Assembly: GCF_000374565.1 (NCBI RefSeq)
Contig: NZ_KB894689.1
Span: 124,001 to 188,000, forward strand
Reading direction: 5' to 3'
Length of the DNA stretch: 64,000 bases
DNA from: Siminovitchia fordii DSM 16014 = CIP 108821
GTDB lineage: Bacteria > Bacillota > Bacilli > Bacillales > Bacillaceae_C
Below the pieces are notes generated by a model that saw only the letters and a program-made list of their open reading frames with translations, searched no databases and was not told the origin of the DNA. A program made the translations under genes and the position numbers. Position 1 is the first letter of the stretch; every line of letters starts with the position of its first letter. Shown here piece after piece: positions 7,493 to 16,921 of the stretch.

Positions 7493-9031
7493 CTATAATG
7501 GATGCCCGATAGTTTCTTCAACTATATAAATAATCTTGTTCGAATGAATAAGTTCCCGAAGACTTTGAATGTATGGATAGAGATATAAATCTTGATCGAG
7601 TTCAGGAACTAATTCTGATATACGGCTTAATACAGCACTTGAGGCAGATCCAGGCGATAAATCCTCTTCAATTAAATGAAAAGCTTGATAAATTGATAGC
7701 AGTTCGATTGCTAAAATAAATTCAAGTTTCTCTGCTATTTTACGTGCTTTTTTAGCCGCATTATACCCCATTGCCACATAATCCTCTTGATCGGCACTAG
7801 TCGAAATATTATCTACAGTCGATGGGTGCGATAATATCTTCATATCATTTAACAAACCTGCTTGTGTATATTGAGGAATCATAAGTCCTGAATTTAATCC
7901 CGGCTTCTCTACAAGGAAGGAAGGTAAATCGGAAAGCCTGCTGTTTATAAGGCGGCTATTCCTTCTCTCTGACATTTTTGCGATAGCAGTAGCTGCAATA
8001 CATGCGGAATCTAGTTCAATACCTATATAGGATGAATCACAATTACACCCGGATATTGCCCTTGCATTTTCTTCATCGGGCCATATAATTGGATTATCAC
8101 AACAAGCATTCATTTCAATATCAAAAGTTTTTAACGCATCATTTAATGTTTTCTTTGCTGCCCCATGAAGTTGTGGAATTGCTCGTAGAGACAACGCATC
8201 CTGTAACCTGTAATCCATAAACTTTTTTGAGATAGAAGAGTCAGATAATATCGTTCGGATATTAAAAGCTGTATCTCTTTGGTCCTTATGAGGCCGGACA
8301 CTCATTAAATTATCGTCAAACGCACGCACTGTTCCTTTTAATACTTCTAAAGCCATCGCGCCAATAATATCTGCCGTTTTCGAAGCCATTAACATATCAA
8401 ATAAAGCCAACGCCCCAATACCGGTGGGACTGGTTGTCCCATTGATAAGAGCCAACCCCTCTTTAGCAGAAAGCTGAATAGGCTCTGCATTAATTTTACG
8501 AAGTGCTTTTGTTGCCGGAAGAAGCTCTCCATTTATATAGGCCATACCCTCACCGATTAAAACAAGTGCAATATGTGCTTCGATACTTAAGTATCCAACT
8601 GAACCTTCTCCGGGAGCAAACGGGGTCAACCCTTTATTTAAAAATTCTTTATACATGTCAAGAATTTCAAGCCTGACTCCTGAATATCCCTGTCCTAAGT
8701 TTTGCAAAACCATTAGCATTACGGCCCGAACTTCCTCTTCTTTAAGCGGGTCTCCAACTGACGTAGCATGGGACAAAAGAATATTCTTTTGTAATTGGAC
8801 TGTCTCCTCTGGCATAATCATTTTTGAAGACAATGCTCCAAATCCTGTATTTACTCCATACATGACTTTTTTTTCTTCTATCCACTTTTCCACAAGTTGC
8901 CTTGAAGCCAATACTCTTTGACAGTATTTATCTGAAAACTCAACCTTGGCCTTAAAACGTGAAACCGCTACTAAGTCTTCCAGTGATATTGGCTCTCCAA
9001 GAGTTACTTTTGTAATATCTTTAGGCAGCAT
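7493..9031 (-). CDS. HAL/PAL-superfamily lyase lacking the MIO motif
   Basis: A 512-aa full-length relative of histidine ammonia-lyase. Conserved family parts are present: 'YGVNTGFG' (Tyr58), 'SHAT' (His88), 'INGT' (Asn198), 'CDNPII' and Glu of 'QEDYVAMG'. The MIO cofactor normally forms from Ala-Ser-Gly in GSVGASGDLAPLAH. Here the sequence is GSVGYLSIEAH (residues 143-153; bases 8573-8605), which is three residues shorter with no Ala-Ser-Gly. The usual Tyr of YSLRC is Leu280 (DALSLRAIPQ), while Arg283 is kept. The reading frame is intact, so this is not decay. An ordinary ammonia-lyase reaction is therefore unlikely. Elimination of a better leaving group, such as trimethylamine from a histidine betaine, would not need MIO. 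The gene lies 20 bp after the BCCT transporter gene and has a GAGGAGGG site. Confidence 0.85.
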   Translation of the reverse strand: MLPKDITKVTLGEPISLEDLVAVSRFKAKVEFSDKYCQRVLASRQLVEKWIEEKKVMYGVNTGFGALSSKMIMPEETVQLQKNILLSHATSVGDPLKEEEVRAVMLMVLQNLGQGYSGVRLEILDMYKEFLNKGLTPFAPGEGSVGYLSIEAHIALVLIGEGMAYINGELLPATKALRKINAEPIQLSAKEGLALINGTTSPTGIGALALFDMLMASKTADIIGAMALEVLKGTVRAFDDNLMSVRPHKDQRDTAFNIRTILSDSSISKKFMDYRLQDALSLRAIPQLHGAAKKTLNDALKTFDIEMNACCDNPIIWPDEENARAISGCNCDSSYIGIELDSACIAATAIAKMSERRNSRLINSRLSDLPSFLVEKPGLNSGLMIPQYTQAGLLNDMKILSHPSTVDNISTSADQEDYVAMGYNAAKKARKIAEKLEFILAIELLSIYQAFHLIEEDLSPGSASSAVLSRISELVPELDQDLYLYPYIQSLRELIHSNKIIYIVEETIGHPL

Positions 9032-9051
9032 CTTAATATCCCTCCTCTTTC

Positions 9052-10635
9052 TTATTTTTTTACCTCATCTACAAAAAACATTTTAATTGCTGAAGCAACC
9101 TGTAAGACAAAAACAAACAGAATAGCTGTACCACCAAGAGCAGCCAAGTATTTAACACCATCCACACCTTGTTCTCCACCGGCAAATGCTACCATAACAA
9201 AAGCGATAATACCGATAGAAATAGCCCATAGAAGCTTTTTCCATTGATCCGGTTCCTCATCATGGCGAATGTTTGCAGTACACAATTGAGATATAGAACG
9301 GACCATTGAGTCAGCCGCAGTTGCAAAAGATAAAATAAGAGTTAACATTATAACTGGAATGATAATGAATCCCAATGGTAAATTGGATAAAAATGTCCAC
9401 AACCCCGCTACAGCACCACTGTTCTTTATCGTTCCGACTAAATCTGCAACATTATTTTGCTGCCAGTTTAAAGCAGTACCGCCCCAAATGCCGATCCACA
9501 CGATACTAAATACCGAAGGCAATATCCAGTTCACAATCATGAATTCACGGATTGTGCGTCCTTGAGAAATGACCGCCAGATAAATCCCCATAAGCGGAGC
9601 ATACGCAATCCATATAGCCCAATCATATAGTGTCCACCACATGACCAGAGCTTCCCCACCTATGTCAATTGGATCAAGCCCCCATACCCAAAAATTTTGC
9701 AACCAGTATCCCATACCTGCTGTAGAGGTACGCAAATTGTACAACGTCGGTCCCAAAAGGATGAGCGCAAAAAGAATAATATAAAAGACCTTCACATTAA
9801 TTTCCGATAATATGCGAATTCCTTTATCTAAGCCTCTCAATGTCGATAAAGTAAAAGTAGCTGTAATCAAAATAGTTAAAGTCAACCAAATAAAAGGACT
9901 TTGAGGTATTTTATAGATGGCTTCAATGCCCGATCCTACCAAGGCAAGTCCCGCTCCCAATGAAGATGCTAAACCGAGAGCAATTGCCAAAACAGCGAGC
10001 GTATCGACTATACTTGGCCAGATTCCTCTTGTTATCCTGTCTCCAAACAAAGGAGTCAACGTTGCAGATACAGATAACGATTTTTTTCGATTGTAGTACA
10101 TATAGGCAACTACTAAACCACTTAATGAATACATAGCATAGGGAATAAACGACCAATTGTAGAAGCTGCGGCCCATCGCATAAATAGCTGCAAGCGGGGT
10201 ACCTGGTTCCACTCCGGCTCTTTCCATTTCCCCGTAAATATTTCCAAAATATATAATTGGTTCATTTACACCGTATGTAATTAACCCTGTGGCAATACCG
10301 CCGGTCAAAGCCATGGCAAACCAAGCTGAAAACTTGTACTTAGGCTTTGTATTTGCACCCCCTAACCGTACATTGCCTAGTTTTGAAAAAGTCACAATTG
10401 CAACAATTATTAATGCCACAATAGAAACAATCTGATATAACCATCCCAGCCCCTTTAAGGACCCAACAAATCCATTCATGGCAATGTCCGTTAATAATTT
10501 GTTATTAACGATACCGAGAATTGCACCTCCCCCTACAATGAAAAAAGCAGGCCAAAATACTCCCTTTCTTGTTTTTCGTTTAGCGGTTTCATCAGTTTCT
10601 TCAAGTTCAGCAATGTCCCTTTCAGCTTTTAGCAT
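9052..10635 (-). CDS. BCCT family transporter (quaternary ammonium type)
   Basis: A 527-aa membrane protein of the betaine/carnitine/choline transporter family with about 12 hydrophobic segments. The signature aromatic region is visible as 'WWTLYDWAIWIAYAPLMG', followed by 'SQGRTIREF'; 'YGVNEPIIYF' is near residue 110. BCCT proteins carry trimethylammonium compounds by ion symport or antiport. The ATG at 10635 follows AAGGAGGG with good spacing; the longer reading from 10701 adds 22 residues without a ribosome site. A terminator and cre box separate it from hutG, and the MIO-less lyase follows 20 bp downstream. This suggests one transcription unit for uptake and cleavage of a betaine. Confidence 0.92.
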   Translation of the reverse strand: MLKAERDIAELEETDETAKRKTRKGVFWPAFFIVGGGAILGIVNNKLLTDIAMNGFVGSLKGLGWLYQIVSIVALIIVAIVTFSKLGNVRLGGANTKPKYKFSAWFAMALTGGIATGLITYGVNEPIIYFGNIYGEMERAGVEPGTPLAAIYAMGRSFYNWSFIPYAMYSLSGLVVAYMYYNRKKSLSVSATLTPLFGDRITRGIWPSIVDTLAVLAIALGLASSLGAGLALVGSGIEAIYKIPQSPFIWLTLTILITATFTLSTLRGLDKGIRILSEINVKVFYIILFALILLGPTLYNLRTSTAGMGYWLQNFWVWGLDPIDIGGEALVMWWTLYDWAIWIAYAPLMGIYLAVISQGRTIREFMIVNWILPSVFSIVWIGIWGGTALNWQQNNVADLVGTIKNSGAVAGLWTFLSNLPLGFIIIPVIMLTLILSFATAADSMVRSISQLCTANIRHDEEPDQWKKLLWAISIGIIAFVMVAFAGGEQGVDGVKYLAALGGTAILFVFVLQVASAIKMFFVDEVKK

Positions 10636-10685
10636 GATAATTCCCTCCTTATTACGGATAATCAAATTTGGATTTCGAAAAACAC

Positions 10686-10700
10686 CTGTAATCGCTTGCA
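10686..10700 (-). promoter_or_regulatory. cre-like site before the BCCT gene
   Basis: CTGTAATCGCTTGCA matches WTGNAANCGNWNNCW at every position except the first. It lies about 50-65 bp upstream of the BCCT start codon and downstream of the terminator that follows hutG. This fits separate, catabolite-repressed transcription of the transporter-lyase pair. Confidence 0.5.
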
Positions 10701-10726
10701 TACAGAATTACATTAGTGAACTTGCA

Positions 10727-10760
10727 AAAATAACACATACCGCCGGTAACCGGCGATATG
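10727..10760 (-). terminator. Terminator between hutG and the BCCT gene
   Basis: On the minus strand CATATCGCCGG pairs with CCGGCGGTATG around a TTA loop, followed by TGTTATTTTT. It would stop most transcription after hutG. Confidence 0.7.
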
Positions 10761-10778
10761 TATACAACTTTAAACCTT

Positions 10779-11753
10779 TTACTTGACGTGAACCATCGCT
10801 CTGCCTGTCACAAACTGTAACCAGGCATATACTCCGGTTTTCACCGTTTCAGAAACTGACGAATCTTTCGTCGGGTCCAAACAGACAAAGTCGAGATTTT
10901 GCACTTCCGTACATTTCCCAATTTCGATCAATGCGTCAAACAGTTCTACTGTCGTCATGCCGCCTGGAGTTGATGCGGGAACTCCAGGGGCTTGCGTAAT
11001 ATCAAGAACGTCCATATCAACCGTTACGTAAATACGATCTACTTTTTTAGATAGGCAATCCAACGCCTCTTTGACATGAACCGAGACGCCCTTTTTCCTG
11101 GCTTGCTTGAGTGTGACCATATTAATCTCATGTTTTTTCGCATAGTCAACGAGAGGTCGCGCATTGAAAAAGCCGTGTAATCCGATGTTATAGACATCCC
11201 TACCTTTGATTACGCCACCGTCAATAAGTTGTCTAATCGGCGTTCCATTAGCAGGCCCAAGCTCGGCTGGATCTCGGACATCCAAATGTGTATCAAGTTG
11301 CAGAATGCCGATGGTTTCATTGGGAAAAGCTTGCTTAATTCCACGAACAGCGCAGGCGGTCGTGGAGTGATCTCCCCCAATCATACAAATAGTAGATTTA
11401 TAATATTGTTGGGAGAGATATGCCGTGGAAGCCTCAATTCTATTATGCGATTCCAAAATATTGGTTGTATGCATGACAACATCTCCAGCATCCGATACTT
11501 GGAGTGTTGATAAGTCGATATCCTCATCTAAATTGTAAGTAGTAAAGCTCTTCCACATTTTCCGGAATTCTTGCGGATATAAAGAAGCGCCGGACACGCT
11601 GATGGAGGATCGTGAAATCGGAGCGCCATAAAGCAGCAGGTCAGGTGCCTCCGTTCCTTCATTAAGCGGGCGAACCCATTGGTGAACAAAATAAGGCTCC
11701 CCTTCAATTGAATTCCAATACCACTCTGGTCTACTCAGCCAATTTTCTCCCAT
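10779..11753 (-). CDS. hutG: Formimidoylglutamase
   Basis: A 324-aa ureohydrolase (arginase fold) that hydrolyses N-formimidoyl-L-glutamate to glutamate and formamide, the last step of this Hut route. Manganese motifs are 'GGDHST' (about residue 125), 'DTHLDVRD' (about 152) and 'DMDVLDI' (about 245), slightly changed from the arginase DAHxD and DxDxxDP. It starts 3 bp after the hutI stop, so the two genes are translationally close. Length matches Bacillus HutG. The operon context makes this call stronger than the motifs alone. Confidence 0.9.
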   Translation of the reverse strand: MGENWLSRPEWYWNSIEGEPYFVHQWVRPLNEGTEAPDLLLYGAPISRSSISVSGASLYPQEFRKMWKSFTTYNLDEDIDLSTLQVSDAGDVVMHTTNILESHNRIEASTAYLSQQYYKSTICMIGGDHSTTACAVRGIKQAFPNETIGILQLDTHLDVRDPAELGPANGTPIRQLIDGGVIKGRDVYNIGLHGFFNARPLVDYAKKHEINMVTLKQARKKGVSVHVKEALDCLSKKVDRIYVTVDMDVLDITQAPGVPASTPGGMTTVELFDALIEIGKCTEVQNLDFVCLDPTKDSSVSETVKTGVYAWLQFVTGRAMVHVK

Positions 11754-11756
11754 CTG

Positions 11757-13013
11757 TTATACCACCTGGATTCCTTTCTTCCAAACTGATTGTACATGAT
11801 TGACTCCAAATAAATATTGCAATTCCTGATAGTTTTTCACATTCCACAGAACTATATCTCCCAGCTTGCCTACTTCCAGGGATCCAACCTGATCCTGGCG
11901 GTTGATTGCACAGGCAGCATTGTATGTAGCTGCCGTCAGTGCCTCCGCTGGTGTCATCCGCATGGAAATGCAGGCAAGGTTCATGACGAGCGGCATGGAA
12001 GTTGTAGGTGATGAACCAGGATTGGCATCGGTCGAAATCGCCACGGCAACACCTTCATCAATCATGGCGCGGCCAGCAGCGGCTTGTTCTCGCAAATAAA
12101 GCGCAGTTGCAGGAAGAAGGCAGGCAATCGTACCGGATTTCGCCATCGCGCGAATTCCTTCTTCAGATGCCTTCAATAAATGCTCAGCCGAAATCGCTCC
12201 AACTTTGGCAGCCAACTCAGCTCCACCGTATGGCTCAATTTCATCGGCGTGGATTTTTGGAGTCAGCCCATAACGTTTGCCTGCTTCCAGAATCCGTTCG
12301 GATTGTTCAGGCGTATAGACATCTTTTTCACAAAATACATCGTTAAACTCGGCTAATTTTTCCTCAGCAACGATAGGAAGCATTTCTTTAATGACAATGT
12401 TGACGAATTCATCTTCATGCCCCTTGTACTCAGGCGGAACCGCATGGGCGCCCATGAATGTTGGTACAAGATCGATCGGATGAGTCTCTTGAAGCTTTTT
12501 CATGACGCGGAGCTGCTTCAATTCCGTCTCCAGATCCATTCCATAGCCGCTTTTCCCTTCAACTGTTGTAACACCATGGGCAAGGAAGGAGTTCAGGCGT
12601 CTTGTTGACTGCTCGATCAACTCTTCTTCTGACGCTTCCCTTGTCATACGGGTGGTGGCATGTATGCCGCCACCGGCGTTCATGATTTCCATATACGTGG
12701 AACCTTTGAGCCGCATTTCAAATTCCCGTTCACGGCTGCCTCCGTATACTACGTGTGTATGAGGATCGACAAGGCCAGGGGTCACCAGGTGGCCTGTTGC
12801 ATCCACAACTTGCGCTTCATGCACTCTTGAAGCATATTGCTGTTCAAGCTCCACCGTTGTGCCTATTGCCTTGACGACACCGTCCTCGATCCATACACTT
12901 CCATCTTCAATTAATCCCAATTCCGACATTGCCTCTTTTGAACGCGGTCCGTTCACATCAGAAGCAAGCGTTGCAAGCTGCGCCGCGTGTTTGATCCAAA
13001 CAGGCTTTGTCAA
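11757..13013 (-). CDS. hutI: Imidazolonepropionase
   Basis: A 418-aa amidohydrolase-superfamily enzyme that opens 4-imidazolone-5-propionate to N-formimidoylglutamate. Metal-binding '[13 protein letters not shown]' is near residue 80, '[12 protein letters not shown]' near 245 and '[11 protein letters not shown]' near 325, all characteristic of HutI. The start is TTG, overlapping the hutU stop in ATTGA, with a GGGAGTG site. This overlap indicates translational coupling with hutU. Confidence 0.95.
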   Translation of the reverse strand: MTKPVWIKHAAQLATLASDVNGPRSKEAMSELGLIEDGSVWIEDGVVKAIGTTVELEQQYASRVHEAQVVDATGHLVTPGLVDPHTHVVYGGSREREFEMRLKGSTYMEIMNAGGGIHATTRMTREASEEELIEQSTRRLNSFLAHGVTTVEGKSGYGMDLETELKQLRVMKKLQETHPIDLVPTFMGAHAVPPEYKGHEDEFVNIVIKEMLPIVAEEKLAEFNDVFCEKDVYTPEQSERILEAGKRYGLTPKIHADEIEPYGGAELAAKVGAISAEHLLKASEEGIRAMAKSGTIACLLPATALYLREQAAAGRAMIDEGVAVAISTDANPGSSPTTSMPLVMNLACISMRMTPAEALTAATYNAACAINRQDQVGSLEVGKLGDIVLWNVKNYQELQYLFGVNHVQSVWKKGIQVV

Positions 13014-14689
13014 TTTCGGTCACTCCCTTTATCTAGCATTGGAATTTTCATACCTGTTTCACGTGCCTTATTAACTGCAATATCATAACCTGCATCAACG
13101 TGGCGGACAATTCCCATTCCAGGATCAGTTGTAAGTACACGCTGTAGACGGGCTTCCGCCTCTTTCGTACCATCAGCTACGATAACCACCCCTGCGTGAA
13201 GGGAATAACCCATACCTACTCCGCCCCCGTGGTGCACGGATACCCATGTCGCGCCGCCGACAGCATTAATCATCGCATTGAGGATCGGCCAGTCAGCCAC
13301 AACATCCGAACCATCTTTCATCGCTTCAGTTTCACGGTTGGGGGACGCGACCGAACCGGAATCCAGATGGTCTCTTCCGATAACGATCGGGGCTTTCAAT
13401 TCGCCGTTGGCAACCATATCATTCAGGATTTTGCCAAAGCGTGCACGTTCCCCATAGCCAAGCCAGCAAATACGGGAAGGGAGGCCTTGGAATTCAATTT
13501 TCTCTTGAGCCATGCGTATCCAGTTGCAAAGATGCTCATTATCCGCAAATTCTCGCAAAATGGCCTCGTCTGTTTTATAAATATCTTCAGGATCACCTGA
13601 AAGAGCGGCCCAGCGGAAAGGACCTTTACCCTCACAGAACTGTGGTCTGATATAAGCCGGAACGAATCCCGGAAAATCAAATGCATTTTCGACACCCTCG
13701 TCTTTGGCAACCTGACGGATGTTATTTCCATAGTCAAAAGTGATGGCGCCTTTCTCCATCATTTCCAACATCGCTCTTACATGGGCGGCCATAGATGCTT
13801 TTGATAGTTTCACATATTCATCCGGATTGGATTCACGAAGCTGTGCTGCTTCTTCCAATGACATCTTTGATGGTACATAACCGTTCAGCGGATCATGCGC
13901 GGATGTTTGATCTGTAAGGGCATCCGGAATAAAATCACGTTTGATCATTTCTGGTAAAATATCAGCCGCGTTGCCGACCAAACCAATGGATAAAGCTCTA
14001 CCTGCTTTCTTCGCTCTCTCAGCCAAATGAATGGCCTCGTCCAATGAATGGGCTTTCATGTCGGTGTAGCGCGTTTCAATGCGGCGGTCAATTCTTGTTT
14101 CATCGACGTCGATTGCAATGACTACACCGCCGTTCATTGTCACAGCCAATGGCTGAGCCCCGCCCATGCCGCCAAGCCCTGCTGTAACAGTAATTGTATT
14201 TTTCAATGTACCATTGAAGTGTTGCTTCGCAAGTTCAGCAAATGTTTCATATGTTCCTTGAACGATTCCCTGCGAACCAATATAGATCCAGCTTCCCGCA
14301 GTCATCTGCCCATACATCATAAGTCCTTTTTTATCCAGTTCATGGAATGTATCCCAGTTTGCATAAGCGGGAACAATGTTGGAATTTGCAATCAGTATGC
14401 GTGGAGCGTCAGTATGGGTTTTGAAGACAACGACAGGCTTGCCTGATTGTACAAGCAGGGTTTCATCTTCATCAAGTTCTTTCAACGTCTCTACAATAGC
14501 GTCAAAAGATTCCCAGTTGCGTGCCGCTTTCCCGATACCTCCATAAACAACGAGTTTGTCCGGATGTTCTGCCACTTCGGGATCTAAGTTGTTCATTAGC
14601 ATGCGGAGCGCCGCTTCTTGCTGCCAGCCTTTTGTATTTAATGTTGTCCCTCTGTAACGAATGACTTTCGTTTTTGAGACTGCATTCAT
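13010..14689 (-). CDS. hutU: Urocanate hydratase
   Basis: A 559-561-aa urocanase that uses tightly bound NAD+ to convert urocanate to imidazolonepropionate. Clear motifs are '[14 protein letters not shown]', '[12 protein letters not shown]', '[10 protein letters not shown]' and the active-site region '[10 protein letters not shown]'. The latter is canonical, which favours true urocanate rather than thiourocanate as substrate. Two ATGs are possible (14695 and 14689); the second has correct spacing from GAGGAGG. It is the first gene of the leftward hutU-hutI-hutG unit. No canonical hutH is in the window. Confidence 0.95.
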   Translation of the reverse strand: MNAVSKTKVIRYRGTTLNTKGWQQEAALRMLMNNLDPEVAEHPDKLVVYGGIGKAARNWESFDAIVETLKELDEDETLLVQSGKPVVVFKTHTDAPRILIANSNIVPAYANWDTFHELDKKGLMMYGQMTAGSWIYIGSQGIVQGTYETFAELAKQHFNGTLKNTITVTAGLGGMGGAQPLAVTMNGGVVIAIDVDETRIDRRIETRYTDMKAHSLDEAIHLAERAKKAGRALSIGLVGNAADILPEMIKRDFIPDALTDQTSAHDPLNGYVPSKMSLEEAAQLRESNPDEYVKLSKASMAAHVRAMLEMMEKGAITFDYGNNIRQVAKDEGVENAFDFPGFVPAYIRPQFCEGKGPFRWAALSGDPEDIYKTDEAILREFADNEHLCNWIRMAQEKIEFQGLPSRICWLGYGERARFGKILNDMVANGELKAPIVIGRDHLDSGSVASPNRETEAMKDGSDVVADWPILNAMINAVGGATWVSVHHGGGVGMGYSLHAGVVIVADGTKEAEARLQRVLTTDPGMGIVRHVDAGYDIAVNKARETGMKIPMLDKGSDRN

Positions 14690-14833
14690 CTTCATTACCT
14701 CCTCACATTGTTAATTTTATTCTATAGTAAATATTCCAAAAATTTCTTTTGTTTTATTTGTATTTTTATAAAATGTTGATTAGTTCATAGCTATTTCGCG
14801 TTAATTTATAAAATATTTCATTTTTTCTTTCAG

Positions 14834-14859
14834 AAAAATGAGCCAATAAAAAAAGCTCA
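14834..14859 (-). terminator. Terminator between the AraC-type gene and hutU
   Basis: GTGAGC/GCTCA-type stem (14839-14843 with 14855-14859), followed on the minus strand by TTTTT. It separates the regulator transcript from hutU. The AT-rich stretch 14696-14833 must hold the hutU promoter, but no convincing -35/-10 pair or cre was found. Confidence 0.5.
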
Positions 14860-14884
14860 CTGTACAGGGATAGGAGGTCGAACC

Positions 14885-16354
14885 TTACAGCCCTGAACGG
14901 TAAGCTGATGGTGAGCAGCCTTCAAGCTGCTTGAATTTGGCGCTAAAATAGGTTTGGTGAGAGTATCCGCACAACCGTGCAATTTCTTCCATAGATAAAT
15001 CTGTTTCCATTAATAGGCGTTTTGCTTCTCTAATTCGCACACGATGGAGCGTGTTCTGGAATGAATGTCTGGATTCGGCTGCAAAACGGCGGCTTAAGGT
15101 GCTTTTATTTACCCGAAGTGTATCGGCACATTTGGCCAGGTTCCATTGAGCATCCCAATAGTTGGATTCAATCAACTCTCTGGCCTTCTCAACAAGCTCC
15201 TGTTTTGTTTCTTGTCCGTTATCCCAGTTCTCTGTAAGCAATCCTGTTGTAAACTTGATCAGTTCTTGGATAATGTCGTAAATGACCGGGTTTTGGACAA
15301 TTTGAAGGAAAACATGATGGTAGGCTGATTCCCAGGGGGGTGTTTTAATATCATGTGATTTCATATAACGTCGGATTTGCGCGAGTACGCTGGTCAATCG
15401 GACACGAACAACCTCTGGGTCTGGATAAGGCTCGTGAAAAGTCAGAAATTCACTCTCCATCCAATCACGGATTGCCTTTATATTTCTTCGCTCAAGCATT
15501 TCAATCCACTCCCGTTGTTCCAATGGAGTAAGAAATGGATCCATCTCTTGATATGTAATTTGTTCTTCTTCTGTCAGGATAATGTCGTACCCTTCGAAAA
15601 AGACCCGTCTTATTAATTGCCGTATCTGTTGATAGGTGTGTTTTAATGAATCTTCCTGAGATGCTTTTTTAATGACAATTGCAAGTGACTCATCCATCAT
15701 TTCCTTCCAGCGTGCAAGAAATGCATGGTGTTCCTCTTGAAATACATCATGCTCCCGTGTTTCACGCACACATAAAATAAAATCCGATAAAGCGAATGTC
15801 CAGTATCTCCCGGTAAATGGATATTGTTCTAATTCGCTTAATATGACGGGAAGGATTTCAGCTTTAGGGGTCAAAAAAGCAGCCATCATATAAGGAGCGT
15901 GGTATTTCCGTCCGCTCACAAATAGATCAGTGTATTCAATGGCCGATGCTCCATCATTTTCTGATGTTTGTTTCGACAGACTGTGCTTGTCATTTCTTAA
16001 TTGATAGCGTAATTGCTGAATCCGTTTAATCAGATCCATAGGAGAAAATGGCCGAAAGAGGACATCTTCCGCCCGGAAACGGAGCGCTTGATAGACCGTC
16101 TGGAAAATCCGCTCAGATGAAAGGCCCAGCCAGTGGATGTTCTTCTTCTGCAGAATCTCACCGATCTTTTGGCTCTCATCCTTCCAGCCATCCATATCTA
16201 AAATGATCAGGTCCGGCTGATGCTTTGTTACACCAAATTGGAATTCATCCATTGAATTCCATCGAATCAGATGAACGCCGGTAAGATGGGATGTCACCAT
16301 CCATTGTATTCCTTGTGCCTCTAACTCGTTTTTTGCTATCAAGTGGATCTCCAA
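14885..16354 (-). CDS. AraC-type regulator with receiver-like N-terminus
   Basis: A 489-aa regulator. Residues 1-120 look like a response-regulator receiver ('PDLIILDMDGW' around residue 55 supplies the phospho-acceptor Asp position). A long middle region of about 250 residues has no recognised motif. Residues about 390-489 form an AraC double helix-turn-helix, with 'SLEEIARLCGYSHQTYFSAKFK'-like spacing and the final 'GCSPSAYR'. No sensor kinase gene is nearby. Start TTG with a GAGGGTG site. It lies between the hut unit and the molybdenum hydroxylase operon and could regulate either; nothing in the sequence decides this. Confidence 0.82.
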   Translation of the reverse strand: MEIHLIAKNELEAQGIQWMVTSHLTGVHLIRWNSMDEFQFGVTKHQPDLIILDMDGWKDESQKIGEILQKKNIHWLGLSSERIFQTVYQALRFRAEDVLFRPFSPMDLIKRIQQLRYQLRNDKHSLSKQTSENDGASAIEYTDLFVSGRKYHAPYMMAAFLTPKAEILPVILSELEQYPFTGRYWTFALSDFILCVRETREHDVFQEEHHAFLARWKEMMDESLAIVIKKASQEDSLKHTYQQIRQLIRRVFFEGYDIILTEEEQITYQEMDPFLTPLEQREWIEMLERRNIKAIRDWMESEFLTFHEPYPDPEVVRVRLTSVLAQIRRYMKSHDIKTPPWESAYHHVFLQIVQNPVIYDIIQELIKFTTGLLTENWDNGQETKQELVEKARELIESNYWDAQWNLAKCADTLRVNKSTLSRRFAAESRHSFQNTLHRVRIREAKRLLMETDLSMEEIARLCGYSHQTYFSAKFKQLEGCSPSAYRSGL

Positions 16355-16921
16355 TTGCTACACCCTCTTTAGTCATATACCTTTTATCAATATAAAGGAT
16401 ATTAACATGATTTTCTAACTGAATTTACTTGAAAAAATCTTTCGTAACGGACTTGTCAGTTAAAACTCAATGGTGCCCAGTGTCCTTTAACACGGAAGAA
16501 GAGGCAAGGGCCTATGCTCTTTTGGACCATCGAATATGGGGCCACTGACAACAACTGAAAAAGCCCGAGCCAATTAACATACTTCTTACGCTGATTTAAC
16601 CGCCAGGATCAGATCAATTAAATCTATGAGAAAAGTGGATATTATGATTTTTAGGTCAACTTTCTTCCCCTGTGATGGGACGCTAAAGAGGAATGGAAAA
16701 TCCTGCAGAGTCAGTTCCAAAATCTACAGGAGAGCATTAATCAGGTTAATATCCGGATCAATCTATTCTGCTGTGTCTTTTTCCATGAGTGTCACCTGCC
16801 TATTCCTCATGTATAGGGTGATCATGCAGGGGTATCACCTTCAGGGAAATATCATTTAACAGGCATCTCCATCATAAGATGAAATAGTATGAACTCATGT
16901 GGGTGGGGGGTGACAGGAATC
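16355..16921. other. Intergenic region upstream of the molybdenum hydroxylase
   Basis: About 560 bp between the divergently oriented AraC-type regulator and the hydroxylase operon. It must contain both promoters, but none is clear. A 77-aa frame (16626-16859) lacks a good ribosome site and any recognisable feature. A short open stretch around 16441-16548 encodes a plausible protein-like segment without a start codon, perhaps a gene remnant. Confidence 0.35.
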
